Part shown: piece after piece, positions 36,855-47,051 of the stretch | Layout of the letters: each line of letters starts with the position of its first letter | How positions within the stretch are numbered: position 1 is the stretch's first letter | NCBI RefSeq assembly: GCF_900111125.1 | Contig: NZ_FOGE01000017.1 | Span: forward strand, 56,464 to 120,463 | Length of the DNA: 64,000 bases | Direction: 5' to 3' | Source: Sphingobium sp. YR768 | GTDB lineage: Bacteria; Pseudomonadota; Alphaproteobacteria; Sphingomonadales; Sphingomonadaceae | Position numbers and translations under genes: made by a program | Notes under the pieces: model-generated | Seen by the model: the letters and a program-made list of their open reading frames with translations, nothing else | Told to the model about the DNA's origin: nothing | Database searches by the model: none

Positions 36855-39800
36855 TCATTCGGCCGGGTGTACCGCGCCGCGCACCGGCTTGCCATCATCG
36901 CCCGGCTTGTAGGTCAGCAGGCCCCGGCCCAGCCGCGGCCCCATCCAGCTTTCCAGACCAATTGCCAGGCTGAAGATCGCCGGCACGATCACCAGCGTCA
37001 GCACCGTCGACAGCAGCAGGCCGCCGATCACCGTGATGCCCATCGGTGCGCGCCAGGCGGCGTCGCCCGACAGCGACAGGGCGGTCGGCACCATGCCCGC
37101 CACCATCGCGACGGTGGTCATGACGATCGGCTGGGCGCGCTTGTGCCCGGCGTCGATGATCGCCTCCTTCTTGGGCACGCCCTTCTCCATTTCTTCCAGC
37201 GCGAAGTCGATCACGAGGATGGAGTTTTTCGCGACGATGCCCAGCAGCATCAGCATGCCGATGAACACCGGCATCGACACCGGCTGACCCGCAATATGCA
37301 GCGCCAGCGCGCCGCCCAGTGGCGCCAGCAGCAGCGACCCCAGATTGACGAAGGGCGGCATCAGGCGCTTGTACAACAGGGTCAGCACCGCCAGCACCAG
37401 CAGGATGCCGGAGAAGACGGCGATGATGAAGTTCTGGATCATCTCCGCCTGCCATTTGGCGTCGCCGGCGTTCAGCTTCTGCACGCCCTGCACCTTGCCG
37501 GCGAGAATATCCTTCATCAGCGGCAGGGCGTTGATCTTGACCATCGCCTGACTGGTGACGACACCCGGCGCCAGATCGGCCCCCACCACGATGCGGCGAA
37601 TCTGGTTATAGCGGCGAATCTGCGTCGGCCCCGCGCCGAAGCTGATGTCGGCCACGACCTTCAGCGGCACCGATCCGCCCGAAACCGTCGGCACGGGCAT
37701 ATTCTCGATCGTGGCGATATCCTTGCGGCTGTCTTCTGCAATGGCCACGCGGATCGGGATCTGGCGATCCGACAGGGAGAATTTGGCGCTGTTCTGGTCG
37801 ATGTCGCCGATCGTCGCGATGCGGATCGACTGGCTGAGCGCGGAGGTGGTGACCCCCAGGCTGGCGGCCAGATCAAGGCGCGGCTTGATGATGATTTCCG
37901 GCCGCTGCATGTCGCCCTGCACGCGCGGCGCGCGCAGTTCGGGGATGCGGGCCATCTCATGCACCAACTGGTTGGCGGTCTTTTCCAGCAATTCAGGATC
38001 GTCGGACCCGAACATCATGATGATGTCGCGGCCGAATCCGCCGCCCGACTGCGACTGGAAATTGACGCGGGCATCGGCAACGGTCTGGAATTTCGGCGCG
38101 ACCTTGCGTTCCCAGTCGACCGAACTGATCGGCCGGTCCTTCTTCAGCGTCAGGAAGATGTCGGCGCTGGCCGGTTCGATATCGGCAAAGGCGGCGTCGA
38201 CCACATCCTTGTCCGCCGTCAGCATGTCCGCGACCTTGCGGGTGATGGCGGTCGTCTGCTCCAGCGTGCTGCCCGGCACCGTCTCGATCTTCACCTGACT
38301 GAAATCGGTGTTGGTCGTCGGCTGGAAGGTCATGGGCAGGGTGGCAAAGGCGATGATGGTCGCGCCAAAGGCGGCAAAGCCCATGCCCAGCGTCCACACA
38401 CGATGGTCGGTGAAGAAGGCGGCGGTCCTATTACGCATCCCGCCGCGTGCCCGGCGTTGCTTCGCCTTGCGATCGTCCAGCGACCAGCGCAGCACGCCCA
38501 TATAGCGGTCCATCAGCCAGCCTTCGCCATGGCTTTCCTCGCCATGCGCCTTCAGGAAATAGGCGGCGATCATCGGCGTGATCAGGCGCGCCACGGCCAG
38601 GCTCATCAGCACCGACACGACCACGGTCATGCCGAACTGGATGAAGAACTGCCCCGCCAGACCCGGCATCATCGCCACCGGCAGGAACACCGCGACGATC
38701 GCCATGGTGGTGGCCAGCACGGCGAGGCCGATTTCGTCCGCCGCGTCGATCGACGCCTGATAGGCGCTTTTGCCCATGCGCATATGGCGCACGATATTCT
38801 CGATCTCCACGATCGCGTCATCGACCAGCACGCCCGCCACAAGGCTCAGCGCCAGCAGCGAAATGCCGTTCAGCGTGAAGCCCATCATGTCCATGAACCA
38901 GAAGGACGGAATGGCCGACAGCGGGATCGCCAGCGCCGAAATCATCGTCGCGCGCCAGTCGCGCAGGAACAGGAAGACGATCACGACCGCCAGCACCGCG
39001 CCTTCGATCATCGCCGACATGGCGCTGTGATACTGGCCCTTGGTATATTCGACGCTGGTGTAGAGCTGCTTGAAATGGACCTTGGGATTTTCCTGTTGCA
39101 GCTTGTCCATCACCTTCATGGCTTCGTCATAGACGGTGACGTCGGACGATCCCTTGGCCTTTTCCATGCTGAAACTGGTGACCTGCCGCCCGTTCATCAG
39201 CGACAGATTGCGCTGTTCGGCATACATGTCGCGCACGATGGCCAGATCGGACAGCTTGACCGTGCGGGCGCCGGAAATGGCGATCTGCGTGTCGCCCAGC
39301 GTCCGGGCGCTGGCCGCATTGCCCAGCACGCGGATCGACTGTTCGGCGCCGGCGATTTCGGTCCGGCCGCCCGCGGCGTTCAGGTTCACCTGCTGCAACT
39401 GCGCATTCACCTGCGCGGCGGTGACGCCATAGGCCTGCAATTTGGCGGGGTCCAGAATGACGCGGATTTCCCGGCTCACGCCGCCGCCGCGCTTGACCGC
39501 CGCCATGCCGCTGATCGACAGCAGCCGCTTGGCGACCGTATTGTCGACATACCAGGACAGTTCCTCCAGCGTCATGTCGGTCGCTTCGGCGCTGAAATAG
39601 GCGATCGGGCCGCCATCCACGTCGATGCGCTGGACCTGCGGTTCCAAAATGCCGTCGGGCAGGTCGCTGCGGATCTGGTCCACGGCATTCTTGACGTCCG
39701 CCACGGCCCGGTCGACCGGCGTGCCGATCTGGAACTGCACGTTGGTCAGCGACTGTCCTTCGGACGCGAAGGAGGAAATTTCGTCGACGCCGCTGATGCC

Positions 39801-40025
39801 GCGCACCGCCGCCTCGACCCGCTGCGTCACCTGTGTTTCCAGCTCGGTCGGGGCCGCGCCGGGCTGCGACACGGTGACGCTGACCATCGGGAAGCTGACG
39901 TCGGGGTTGTTGTTGACGTCCATCCGCATGAAACTGATGATGCCCGCGATGCACAGGGCGGCGAACAGCACCAGCGGCGTCACCGGATTGCGGATCGCCC
40001 ATGCGGAAATATTGCGAAAATTCAT
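36855..40025 (-). CDS. RND-family efflux pump inner-membrane subunit (AcrB/HAE1-like)
   Basis: 1056 residues, the full AcrB-type length. Helix 1 near residue 12-30, large periplasmic domains (about 35-330 and 560-860), and the helix-4 region with VLVDDAIVEIENIVRHM (about 399-415; the aspartates carry protons). GPTQIRRYNQ and the late GIVAKNSILVIDFALEEM are also typical. Exports drugs or other toxic compounds with the adaptor encoded upstream. No TolC-like gene is present, so the outer-membrane channel must lie elsewhere. Confidence 0.95.
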   Translation of the reverse strand: MNFRNISAWAIRNPVTPLVLFAALCIAGIISFMRMDVNNNPDVSFPMVSVTVSQPGAAPTELETQVTQRVEAAVRGISGVDEISSFASEGQSLTNVQFQIGTPVDRAVADVKNAVDQIRSDLPDGILEPQVQRIDVDGGPIAYFSAEATDMTLEELSWYVDNTVAKRLLSISGMAAVKRGGGVSREIRVILDPAKLQAYGVTAAQVNAQLQQVNLNAAGGRTEIAGAEQSIRVLGNAASARTLGDTQIAISGARTVKLSDLAIVRDMYAEQRNLSLMNGRQVTSFSMEKAKGSSDVTVYDEAMKVMDKLQQENPKVHFKQLYTSVEYTKGQYHSAMSAMIEGAVLAVVIVFLFLRDWRATMISALAIPLSAIPSFWFMDMMGFTLNGISLLALSLVAGVLVDDAIVEIENIVRHMRMGKSAYQASIDAADEIGLAVLATTMAIVAVFLPVAMMPGLAGQFFIQFGMTVVVSVLMSLAVARLITPMIAAYFLKAHGEESHGEGWLMDRYMGVLRWSLDDRKAKQRRARGGMRNRTAAFFTDHRVWTLGMGFAAFGATIIAFATLPMTFQPTTNTDFSQVKIETVPGSTLEQTTAITRKVADMLTADKDVVDAAFADIEPASADIFLTLKKDRPISSVDWERKVAPKFQTVADARVNFQSQSGGGFGRDIIMMFGSDDPELLEKTANQLVHEMARIPELRAPRVQGDMQRPEIIIKPRLDLAASLGVTTSALSQSIRIATIGDIDQNSAKFSLSDRQIPIRVAIAEDSRKDIATIENMPVPTVSGGSVPLKVVADISFGAGPTQIRRYNQIRRIVVGADLAPGVVTSQAMVKINALPLMKDILAGKVQGVQKLNAGDAKWQAEMIQNFIIAVFSGILLVLAVLTLLYKRLMPPFVNLGSLLLAPLGGALALHIAGQPVSMPVFIGMLMLLGIVAKNSILVIDFALEEMEKGVPKKEAIIDAGHKRAQPIVMTTVAMVAGMVPTALSLSGDAAWRAPMGITVIGGLLLSTVLTLVIVPAIFSLAIGLESWMGPRLGRGLLTYKPGDDGKPVRGAVHPAE

Positions 40026-40136
40026 CACGGCTTCCTTCGCCGGACGCGCAGCGCGTCCCGATCCATCCTATCCCGCCCGCGTCGCCGCGCGCCGGGCCGC
40101 ATTTCCGGGGACGCGCAAAGCGCGCGCCATCGCCCG

Positions 40137-41306
40137 TCAGCGGCTCTTCATCAACTCCGGTTTCACCTTCTGCCCCGGCGTCAGGAAGGCGGCGGCCGAG
40201 GTGACGATGCTTTCCCCGCCCGTCACCCCGCTGGTGAGCGCCACGCCTGCGTCGGACACCTGGCCCACGGTCACGTCGCGCCGTTCCACCTGCCCCTTGT
40301 CATTGACGATATAGACATAGCTGCCCTTGGGGTCGCTCTGCACCGCCGATTCCGGGACCAGCGGCGCAGCACCCGATCCGCTGGTGATCGTCGCCGACGC
40401 AAAGCCGCCGGGCCGGATCGCCGGATTATAGGGGATGGCGAGGCGGGCGATGCCCTGCCGCGTCTGCGGATCGACCACGGGCGATACCTGCCACACGCGG
40501 CCGGCGAATTTGGCCGTGCTGCCGACCGGCGTCACCGACGCGCTGTTGCCGGGGCGCAGCGTCGCCAGATCGCTTTCGGCGACTTGTGCCTGCAATTCCA
40601 TTTCGCCATCCTTGGCCATGCGGAACAGCGTGCCACCCCCAGCCTGGACGATCTGGCCAGGTTCGACCGTACGGGTCAGCACCAGCCCCGCGGCGGGCGC
40701 ACGAATGTCCAGCCGGCCGGTGCGGGCCTGCTGCTCGGCGAGTTGTGCGGCGGCCACGCGGACCTGCGCATCGGCCTGATCGCGAGTGGCGGTGCGCTGA
40801 TCGATATCGGCAGCGCTGATGAAGCCGCGACCGACCAGCGCCTTGGCGCGATCCAGTTGGGCCTGCGCCAGCTTGGCATTGGCGCGCTGCACTTCAAGCT
40901 GCGCGGCGAGCGAGCGGACCTGCTCGACCTGTACGGAGCGTTCGACCGTCGCCAGCACCTGCCCGGCGCGGACCCAATCGCCCGGCTGCACCAGCACGCG
41001 CGTCACCATGCCGCCTTCGCCGATCACGCCGACTGGCATGTCGACCCGCGCGGCCAGCGATCCGGTGGCGGTCACGGTGCGGGCGACCGTGGACAGGCCG
41101 GGGCGCAGCACGGTGACGACCGGCACCTGCGCGGTCGCGGCGGGCGTTGCCGCCTTGTCGCCCCGCATCGAAATCGCTGCCGCTACGGCAACCAGCGCAA
41201 TGGCCACGCCGCCGCCGATCAGCAGCAACCGCTTGCGCCGACGGCGCGTTTCATCCTCGTCCGCGACGATCACCGTGTCGCCCAGCAACTGGGTTTCGTA
41301 ATTCAT
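40137..41306 (-). CDS. RND efflux periplasmic adaptor subunit
   Basis: 389 residues. N-terminal membrane anchor (LLLIGGGVAIALVAVAAAI, about 27-45), then a biotinyl-lipoyl half (VIGEGGMVTRVLVQPGDWV), a coiled-coil hairpin (about 130-190), the second lipoyl half (LDIRAPAAGLVLTRTVEPGQ) and the beta-barrel and proximal domains. Links the inner-membrane pump to an outer channel. Transcribed first, 111 nt before the pump gene. Confidence 0.94.
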   Translation of the reverse strand: MNYETQLLGDTVIVADEDETRRRRKRLLLIGGGVAIALVAVAAAISMRGDKAATPAATAQVPVVTVLRPGLSTVARTVTATGSLAARVDMPVGVIGEGGMVTRVLVQPGDWVRAGQVLATVERSVQVEQVRSLAAQLEVQRANAKLAQAQLDRAKALVGRGFISAADIDQRTATRDQADAQVRVAAAQLAEQQARTGRLDIRAPAAGLVLTRTVEPGQIVQAGGGTLFRMAKDGEMELQAQVAESDLATLRPGNSASVTPVGSTAKFAGRVWQVSPVVDPQTRQGIARLAIPYNPAIRPGGFASATITSGSGAAPLVPESAVQSDPKGSYVYIVNDKGQVERRDVTVGQVSDAGVALTSGVTGGESIVTSAAAFLTPGQKVKPELMKSR

Positions 41307-41546
41307 GCCGTTTCCATCTCTCCGGCGCTTCGCCTTTGCTGGCGACTGTGTTATATGAATATAGCACCGCCCTCAACCCCCAATATCATGGTTCAAAGCG
41401 AAACGGCAAAGCCATAATGCAGGGGAAAGAGGGGGTGGAAAAGGGCGGCGGCCTTCGTTCATGATGATGTCGCAACGACTTGCCAGAGGGGCGGGTGATA
41501 GCGCAGGACGGGATGTGGGTCGCGCCACGATGGAAAGAGACGGACG

Positions 41547-41795
41547 ATGGATTTGCTGGGTTGGATCATTGTCGGCCTGCTCGCCGGTGCGCTGGCGCGG
41601 CTGATCATGCCGGGGCGCGACCCCGGCGGCTGTATCGTGACGATTTTGCTGGGGATTGCCGGCGCCTTGCTGGCGGGCTTTGTCGGGCGTCTTGCGGGCT
41701 TCTATCTGCCGGGCGAACGGGCAGGCTTCATTGCGGCCGTGTTGGGATCGGTGGCGGTGCTGGCGCTCTATCGCTGGTTCGCCGCGCGACGATAA
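41547..41795 (+). CDS. GlsB/YeaQ/YmgE family membrane protein (copy 1)
   Basis: 82 residues, three hydrophobic helices: WIIVGLLAGALARLIMPG, TILLGIAGALLAGFVG and FIAAVLGSVAVLALYRW. The glycine-rich GIAGALLAG pattern is that of transglycosylase-associated proteins. Function unknown, often stress related. Convergent with a second member of the same family. Confidence 0.9.
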   Translation: MDLLGWIIVGLLAGALARLIMPGRDPGGCIVTILLGIAGALLAGFVGRLAGFYLPGERAGFIAAVLGSVAVLALYRWFAARR

Positions 41796-41800
41796 TATAT

Positions 41801-41840
41801 GCAAAAAGGGCCGCGCCAACCGGTGGCGCGGCCCTTTGCT
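41801..41840. terminator. bidirectional terminator between the two YeaQ-like genes
   Basis: AAAGGGCCGCGCCA and TGGCGCGGCCCTTT with a small ACCGG loop, A tract before and T tract after. Serves both convergent genes. Confidence 0.92.
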
Positions 41841-41858
41841 TTTATTGAAGCGGTGGAA

Positions 41859-42116
41859 TCAGCGCACCGATCCGCGTCGCACCAGATTGACGATCGCCAG
41901 CAGGATGATCGCGCCGACCAGCGACACGAGGAAACTTGTGATCGACAGGGCAGGATTGACGTTGCCACCGCTGAAGATCAGGCCGCCGATGAACGCGCCG
42001 ACGATGCCGACGACGATATTGAGCAGGATGCCCTGCTGTGCGTCGGTGCGCATGACCATGCTGGCAAGCCAGCCGACAATGCCGCCAACCACCAACCAGA
42101 TAATAAGTCCAATCAT
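41859..42116 (-). CDS. GlsB/YeaQ/YmgE family membrane protein (copy 2)
   Basis: 85 residues with three helices: GLIIWLVVGGIVGWLASMVM, ILLNIVVGIVGAFIGGLIF and SFLVSLVGAIILLAIVNLV. Same family as the neighbouring gene but not a recent duplicate, judged by sequence. AAGGAGATATGCC precedes ATG 42116. Confidence 0.9.
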   Translation of the reverse strand: MIGLIIWLVVGGIVGWLASMVMRTDAQQGILLNIVVGIVGAFIGGLIFSGGNVNPALSITSFLVSLVGAIILLAIVNLVRRGSVR

Positions 42117-42262
42117 GGCATATCTCCTTAACCACGCCCAGAGCGCGTTGGGTGTGACATTAACGGAGGAGGCTGCCGGGCGTTCCCTGATAGAAAAATG
42201 ATTCCGGCCGTGAAACCATCCCGGCCTTGTGCCGTTCTGGCGCGCCGCGGCGACAGGCACGA

Positions 42263-42296
42263 AAAAGGCCGCCGGAACGCCCGGCGGCCTTTTTTC
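42263..42296. terminator. bidirectional terminator downstream of sciP
   Basis: AAAAAGGCCGCCGG and CCGGCGGCCTTTTTT with an AACG-type loop, followed by TTTTTTC on the plus strand and TTTTTC on the minus strand. It can end sciP transcription on the minus strand. Confidence 0.92.
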
Positions 42297-42324
42297 TGTT
42301 TGCGACCCTAGCGTGAGGGTGTGA

Positions 42325-42624
42325 TCAATATTTCTGCTGCCGCTCATAGAGCGACTTATAATATTGGATGCGCGTGACGCGCAGGCCATGCATGCCCGAC
42401 CGGTCGACCGCGCGCTGCCAGCCGGCAAATTCTTCCAGCGTCAGATTATAGCGGGCGCAGGCTTCGTCCACCGTCAGCAGACCGCCATTGACCGCAGCGA
42501 CCACTTCCGCCTTGCGCCGCACGACCCAGCGGGTCGTATCCGCAGGCGGCAGGCTATCAAGCGTCAGGGGTTCCCCGAGCGGCCCGACGACCTGGGCAGG
42601 CCTGATTTTCTGGTTCTCGATCAT
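42325..42624 (-). CDS. sciP: SciP/DUF1153 cell-cycle regulator
   Basis: 99 residues. The core DTTRWVVRRKAEVVAAVNGG (about 29-48) and the helix-turn-helix LTVDEACARYNLTLEEFAGW match DUF1153. In Caulobacter SciP binds CtrA and blocks its activation of target promoters. The protein is highly conserved across alphaproteobacteria, so the same role is likely. GAGGGTAAGA precedes ATG 42624. Confidence 0.92.
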   Translation of the reverse strand: MIENQKIRPAQVVGPLGEPLTLDSLPPADTTRWVVRRKAEVVAAVNGGLLTVDEACARYNLTLEEFAGWQRAVDRSGMHGLRVTRIQYYKSLYERQQKY

Positions 42625-42729
42625 TCTTACCCTCAACTATGCGGCACTGGCGTTGCCGAATTCAGCCGTGAAAACCCTTATCTGCGTCAGCCCTGAACAA
42701 CGGCTAAAGCCCCACGGTAAACACAGCCT

Positions 42730-43029
42730 TCATCTTTCCTTGCCCCCGGCTAAACGACTTGCGACCAGCGGATTAAAGCTGCCCGCGAGACGTACGGCTT
42801 CGATCTTGCCGCTGGAACGTGGCGCGAAAATTCCCGCCAGTTCCTGAATCCAGCTTTCGCTCCCATCCTGCCCCCGCAGGACGCCCGCCACCGCCTGCGC
42901 GGTGGGACTGGCCGCCTGCGCCGCCGCCGTAGCGGCCCGCAGGAATGGCCAGGCCGGAACGCGCGGCCGGCTAAGCGGTCTGGTGGTGCCAGGCTTCAGC
43001 CCGCCACCCCGGAGGAAACTCAGATCCAT
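42730..43029 (-). CDS. possible small hypothetical protein
   Basis: An open frame of 99 codons with AAGG before ATG 43029. It is basic (LRGGGLKPGTTRPLSRPRVP) and then alanine-rich; no family recognised. It occupies the only free space between sciP and mnmA in the right codon bias, but a chance frame in GC-rich DNA remains possible. Confidence 0.35.
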   Translation of the reverse strand: MDLSFLRGGGLKPGTTRPLSRPRVPAWPFLRAATAAAQAASPTAQAVAGVLRGQDGSESWIQELAGIFAPRSSGKIEAVRLAGSFNPLVASRLAGGKER

Positions 43030-43192
43030 GCAGCCTTGTGTAGGGGCTAATGGATAAGGGTCCGTAAACTCGGATGATCTTTCTCGGCTCGTTCGGGCGC
43101 GGTTTCTCGTCGATCCGTCCCGATTGGCCGCTTTGGACCGCTACCTTTTGTTAACTTTTGCGCCGCGCGGTCCCTTGCACTATATGCGCACC

Positions 43193-44299
43193 ATGCAGCC
43201 CCAGTTTCAGCTTACCGAGCCGCTTGCCCAGCGGCGCATCGTCGTCGCCATGTCGGGCGGCGTGGATTCCAGCGTCGTCGCCGCGCTCGCCGCAAAGACC
43301 GGGGCGGAGGTGATCGGCGTCACGCTCCAGCTGTACGATCATGGCGCCGCCGTCGGCCGCACCGGCAGTTGCTGCGCGGGGCAGGATATTCGCGATGCGC
43401 GCGCGGTCGCCGATCGCATCGGCATCGCCCATTATGTCTTTGATTATGAAACCGCCTTCCGCGATTCGGTGATCGCCGACTTTGCTGATGAATATATGGC
43501 TGGCCGCACCCCCATCCCCTGCGTGAAGTGCAATATGGGGGTGAAGTTCACCGACCTGTTCCAGATCGCGCGCGATCTGGGGGCGGACTGCCTGGCCACC
43601 GGCCATTATGTGCAGCGGGTGGAAGGGGCGCAGGGCGCCGAACTCCACCGAGCGGCCGATCCTGCGCGCGACCAGAGCTATTTCCTCTTCGCCACGACTC
43701 AGGCGCAGCTCGATTATCTGCGTTTCCCGCTGGGCGGCCTGCCCAAGCCGCAGGTGCGCGAGATCGCGGCTGAACTGGGTCTGTCGGTGGCCCTGAAGCC
43801 CGACAGCCAGGACATCTGCTTCGTACCCGACGGCGACTATGCGAAGATCGTGCGGAAACTGCGCCCCGATGCGGACGAAGGCGGCGACATCGTCCATGTC
43901 GACGGCCGGGTGCTGGGCCGGCACAAGGGGCTGATTCACTACACGGTCGGTCAGCGCAAGGGGCTGGAAATCGGCGGCCAGCCCGATCCGCTCTATGTCG
44001 TGCGGCTGGATGCGGAGGGGCGCCGCGTCATCGTCGGGCCGAAGGCGGCGCTGGCGGTGTCGGGCGCGATCCTGAGCGACATCAACTGGCTGGGCGGCGA
44101 TTTTACCGGTCCGCTCACCGCCAAGGTCCGCTCCATGGCCAAGCCCGTGCCCGCCCGGCTGGAGGGCGACCGGCTGATCTTCGACGCGCCCGAATATGGC
44201 GTGGCGCCGGGGCAGGCGGCGGTGCTCTATGCCGGAGAACGGGTGCTGGGCGGCGGCTGGATCGCCGCGACGCAGGCGGCGCTGGCGCAGGCGGCCTGA
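43193..44299 (+). CDS. mnmA: tRNA-specific 2-thiouridylase
   Basis: 368 residues. PP-loop [17 protein letters not shown] (about 16-32), first catalytic cysteine in [10 protein letters not shown] (about 107-116), GHYVQR, the [10 protein letters not shown] loop (second catalytic cysteine) and a C-terminal beta-barrel. Puts sulphur on U34 of tRNAs for Lys, Glu and Gln. ATG 43193 starts close to the family norm; ATG 43184 is in frame three codons earlier. Neither has a clear ribosome site. Confidence 0.95.
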   Translation: MQPQFQLTEPLAQRRIVVAMSGGVDSSVVAALAAKTGAEVIGVTLQLYDHGAAVGRTGSCCAGQDIRDARAVADRIGIAHYVFDYETAFRDSVIADFADEYMAGRTPIPCVKCNMGVKFTDLFQIARDLGADCLATGHYVQRVEGAQGAELHRAADPARDQSYFLFATTQAQLDYLRFPLGGLPKPQVREIAAELGLSVALKPDSQDICFVPDGDYAKIVRKLRPDADEGGDIVHVDGRVLGRHKGLIHYTVGQRKGLEIGGQPDPLYVVRLDAEGRRVIVGPKAALAVSGAILSDINWLGGDFTGPLTAKVRSMAKPVPARLEGDRLIFDAPEYGVAPGQAAVLYAGERVLGGGWIAATQAALAQAA

Positions 44300-44559
44300 T
44301 CGCGCCTCTCATTCCGGGTTGATCTTCGCGGGCATCTTGACGCGCGCCGCTGGAACTGTAGCTTCCTTCCACCCTATTTCTCAGCCGGCTGGAGCGCGTT
44401 TCATGTGCCATGCCCCGTTGCTGATTGACGTGGTGCCCGATGCCGGATTGGTTTCATCCGGCCGCCCGCCCCTGCGCCTCCCATTTTCATGCCTTTCGTC
44501 CGCCCGTCCTTCCCTGCGGAGCGGCCGATGACAGTCATAAAGGGGGGAGAGGAACATCC

Positions 44560-46683
44560 ATGCAGATTGTCTATATCGCCATAGGGTGCGGCCTGCTGGC
44601 CGTGCTCTACGGGCTTTTCACCAGTCGTCAGGTGCTCAGCGCATCGCCCGGCAATGCTGTGATGCAGGCCATTTCCGGCGCGATTCAGGAAGGGGCGAAG
44701 GCCTATCTGGGCCGGCAATATACCACCATCGCCATCGTCGGCGTCGTCGTGGCGGTGCTGGTCGCAGTCTTTCTGGGCCTTACCTCAGCGGTCGGCTTCC
44801 TGATCGGCGCGATCCTGTCTGGTGCGGCGGGCTTCATCGGCATGAATATTTCGGTGCGCGCGAATGTGCGTACGGCCGAAGCCTGTCGCGGCACGCTGCA
44901 AAGCGGCCTGACCGTCGCTTTCAGGGCAGGTGCGATCACCGGCATGCTGGTGGCGGGCCTCGCCTTGCTCGCGATCAGCGTCTTCTTCTGGTATCTGACC
45001 GGCCCTGCCGGCCATGCTCCCGACGACCGGCTGGTGATCGACTCTCTCGTGGCGCTGGCCTTCGGCGCCAGCCTCATCTCCATCTTCGCGCGGCTGGGCG
45101 GCGGCATCTTCACCAAGGCGGCCGATGTCGGCGCGGATCTGGTGGGGAAGGTCGAGGCCGGCATTCCGGAGGATGACCCGCGCAACCCCGCCGTCATCGC
45201 CGACAATGTGGGCGACAATGTGGGCGACTGCGCCGGCATGGCGGCCGATCTGTTCGAAACCTATGTCGTCACCGTCGGCGCGACCATGGTGCTGACCGCC
45301 CTGCTCGTCACCGGCGTCGATAACGCCTTCCTGCTCAAGCTGATGGCCCTGCCGCTGATCGTCGGTGGCGTATGCATCGTCACCTCGATCATCGGCACCT
45401 ATATGGTGCGCCTTGGCGCCAGCCAGTCGATCATGGGCGCGCTCTACAAGGGCTTCTGGACCACCGCGATCCTGTCGATCCCGGCCATCTATTTCGCCAC
45501 CCGCTATACGCTGGGCGACCTCGACACTGTGTTCGGCGCGGGGCTGGACGGCGCCGGGGGCTATACCGGCATCGCGCTATTCTGGTCGATGCTCGTCGGT
45601 CTGGCGGTCACGGGCCTGCTCGTGGTCATCACCGAATATTATACCGGCACCGGCTATCGCCCGGTGCGCAGCATCGCCAAGGCTTCGGAAACCGGCCATG
45701 GCACCAACGTCATTCAGGGGCTGGCGATCAGCCTGGAATCGACGGCCCTGCCGACCATCGTGATCGTCATCGGCATCATCGTCGCCCATCAGCTTGCCGG
45801 GTTGATGGGCATCGCCTTCGCGGCGACCGCGATGCTGGCGCTGGCCGGCATGGTGGTGGCGCTCGACGCCTATGGCCCGGTCACCGACAATGCGGGCGGC
45901 ATCGCGGAGATGGCGCATCTCGACGACAGCGTCCGGGTGAAGACCGATGCGCTGGACGCCGTGGGCAACACGACCAAGGCGGTGACGAAGGGCTATGCCA
46001 TCGGATCGGCCGGTCTTGCCGCCCTGGTGCTGTTCGGCACCTTCACGCAGGATCTCGATTATTACGGCTCGGCCCTGGGCCTTACCGCGCCGGTCGATTT
46101 CTCGCTGAAGAACCCCTATGTCATCGTCGGCCTGCTGCTGGGCGCGTTGCTGCCCTATCTGTTCGGCGCGATGGGCATGACCGCCGTGGGCCGCGCGGCG
46201 GGCGACGTGGTCAAGGATGTGCGCGATCAGTTCGCGAAGGACAAGGGCATCATGGATGGCACGTCCCGCCCCAATTATGCCCGCACCGTCGACCTGGTGA
46301 CGAAGGCCGCGATCAAGGAAATGATCATCCCCAGCCTGCTGCCGGTGCTGGCGCCGGTCGCGGTCTATTTCATCATCGCGGCCGTTGCCGGGGTCGATAA
46401 TGGTTTCGCGGCGCTGGGCGCGTTGTTGCTGGGCGTGATCGTGTCGGGCCTGTTCGTCGCCCTGTCGATGACGTCGGGTGGCGGCGCCTGGGACAATGCG
46501 AAGAAATATATCGAGGATGGCCATCATGGCGGCAAGGGCAGCGAAGCCCAAAAGGCCGCGGTGACGGGCGACACGGTGGGCGATCCCTATAAGGACACCG
46601 CTGGTCCTGCGGTCAACCCGATGATCAAGATCACCAATATCGTCGCGCTGCTGCTGCTGGCGGCGCTGGCGCATGGCGGCTGA
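44560..46683 (+). CDS. hppA: K+-independent H+-translocating pyrophosphatase
   Basis: 707 residues with about 16 membrane helices. Couples PPi hydrolysis to proton export. The substrate region [13 protein letters not shown] (about 188-200) with the following [10 protein letters not shown] binds Mg-PPi. At GNTTKAVT the K473 and T476 pair occupies the places known to decide cation need: Lys/Thr mean K+-independent, Ala/Gly K+-dependent. AGAGGAAC precedes ATG 44560. Monocistronic, ended by a strong terminator. Confidence 0.97.
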   Translation: MQIVYIAIGCGLLAVLYGLFTSRQVLSASPGNAVMQAISGAIQEGAKAYLGRQYTTIAIVGVVVAVLVAVFLGLTSAVGFLIGAILSGAAGFIGMNISVRANVRTAEACRGTLQSGLTVAFRAGAITGMLVAGLALLAISVFFWYLTGPAGHAPDDRLVIDSLVALAFGASLISIFARLGGGIFTKAADVGADLVGKVEAGIPEDDPRNPAVIADNVGDNVGDCAGMAADLFETYVVTVGATMVLTALLVTGVDNAFLLKLMALPLIVGGVCIVTSIIGTYMVRLGASQSIMGALYKGFWTTAILSIPAIYFATRYTLGDLDTVFGAGLDGAGGYTGIALFWSMLVGLAVTGLLVVITEYYTGTGYRPVRSIAKASETGHGTNVIQGLAISLESTALPTIVIVIGIIVAHQLAGLMGIAFAATAMLALAGMVVALDAYGPVTDNAGGIAEMAHLDDSVRVKTDALDAVGNTTKAVTKGYAIGSAGLAALVLFGTFTQDLDYYGSALGLTAPVDFSLKNPYVIVGLLLGALLPYLFGAMGMTAVGRAAGDVVKDVRDQFAKDKGIMDGTSRPNYARTVDLVTKAAIKEMIIPSLLPVLAPVAVYFIIAAVAGVDNGFAALGALLLGVIVSGLFVALSMTSGGGAWDNAKKYIEDGHHGGKGSEAQKAAVTGDTVGDPYKDTAGPAVNPMIKITNIVALLLLAALAHGG

Positions 46684-46706
46684 TCCGGTCGGATCGCGAA
46701 GAAAAC

Positions 46707-46740
46707 AAAACGCCCGGTCGGTGATCCGGCCGGGCGTTTT
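46707..46740 (+). terminator. terminator after hppA
   Basis: AAAACGCCCGGTCGG and CCGGCCGGGCGTTTT with a TGAT loop. Nearly perfect stem with A and T tracts, so it may also serve the convergent small gene. Confidence 0.93.
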
Positions 46741-46790
46741 CGCGGGGTGGTGGTGTGGGCAGGTGCGGATGCGCCGTAGGCGCCAATATG

Positions 46791-47051
46791 TCAGCGCTGG
46801 GCCAGTCGCACCGGCGCCTTGTGGCTGATGGTCACGCCCTGCTGCGCCCAGTCCGTCTTGCTGCGGCATGCGATCGAAGGCACCAGCGATCCGGCGCGAT
46901 CCTGACGGATGCAATAGCGGCCGGTATTTTCCTGATAATGCACCTTCACGCTGCTCGCGCCGACTTCCGGCTGGGCGAAGGCGGGGGTGGCGGCAGCCGA
47001 AACGGCAACGGTGGCGGCAATGACGGCGGCGGCGAAAGCGATGGTCTTCAT
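46791..47051 (-). CDS. small secreted protein of unknown function
   Basis: 86 residues. Signal peptide about 1-26 (KTIAFAAAVIAATVAVSAAA, cleavage after AFA), then a 60-residue mature part with two cysteines in RYCIRQDRAG and SIACRSKTDWAQQG, which could form one disulfide. Family not identified; sphingomonads have several such short exported proteins. GGAAGGAAAATC precedes ATG 47051. Confidence 0.75.
   Translation of the reverse strand: MKTIAFAAAVIAATVAVSAAATPAFAQPEVGASSVKVHYQENTGRYCIRQDRAGSLVPSIACRSKTDWAQQGVTISHKAPVRLAQR

Noticed and set aside
36867..41417. A 1516-codon open frame on the plus strand opposite the RND pump and adaptor genes
   Set aside because: It is rich in His/Arg/Gln/Asp, the usual product of reading GC-rich genes backwards, and the minus-strand proteins are clear RND components.
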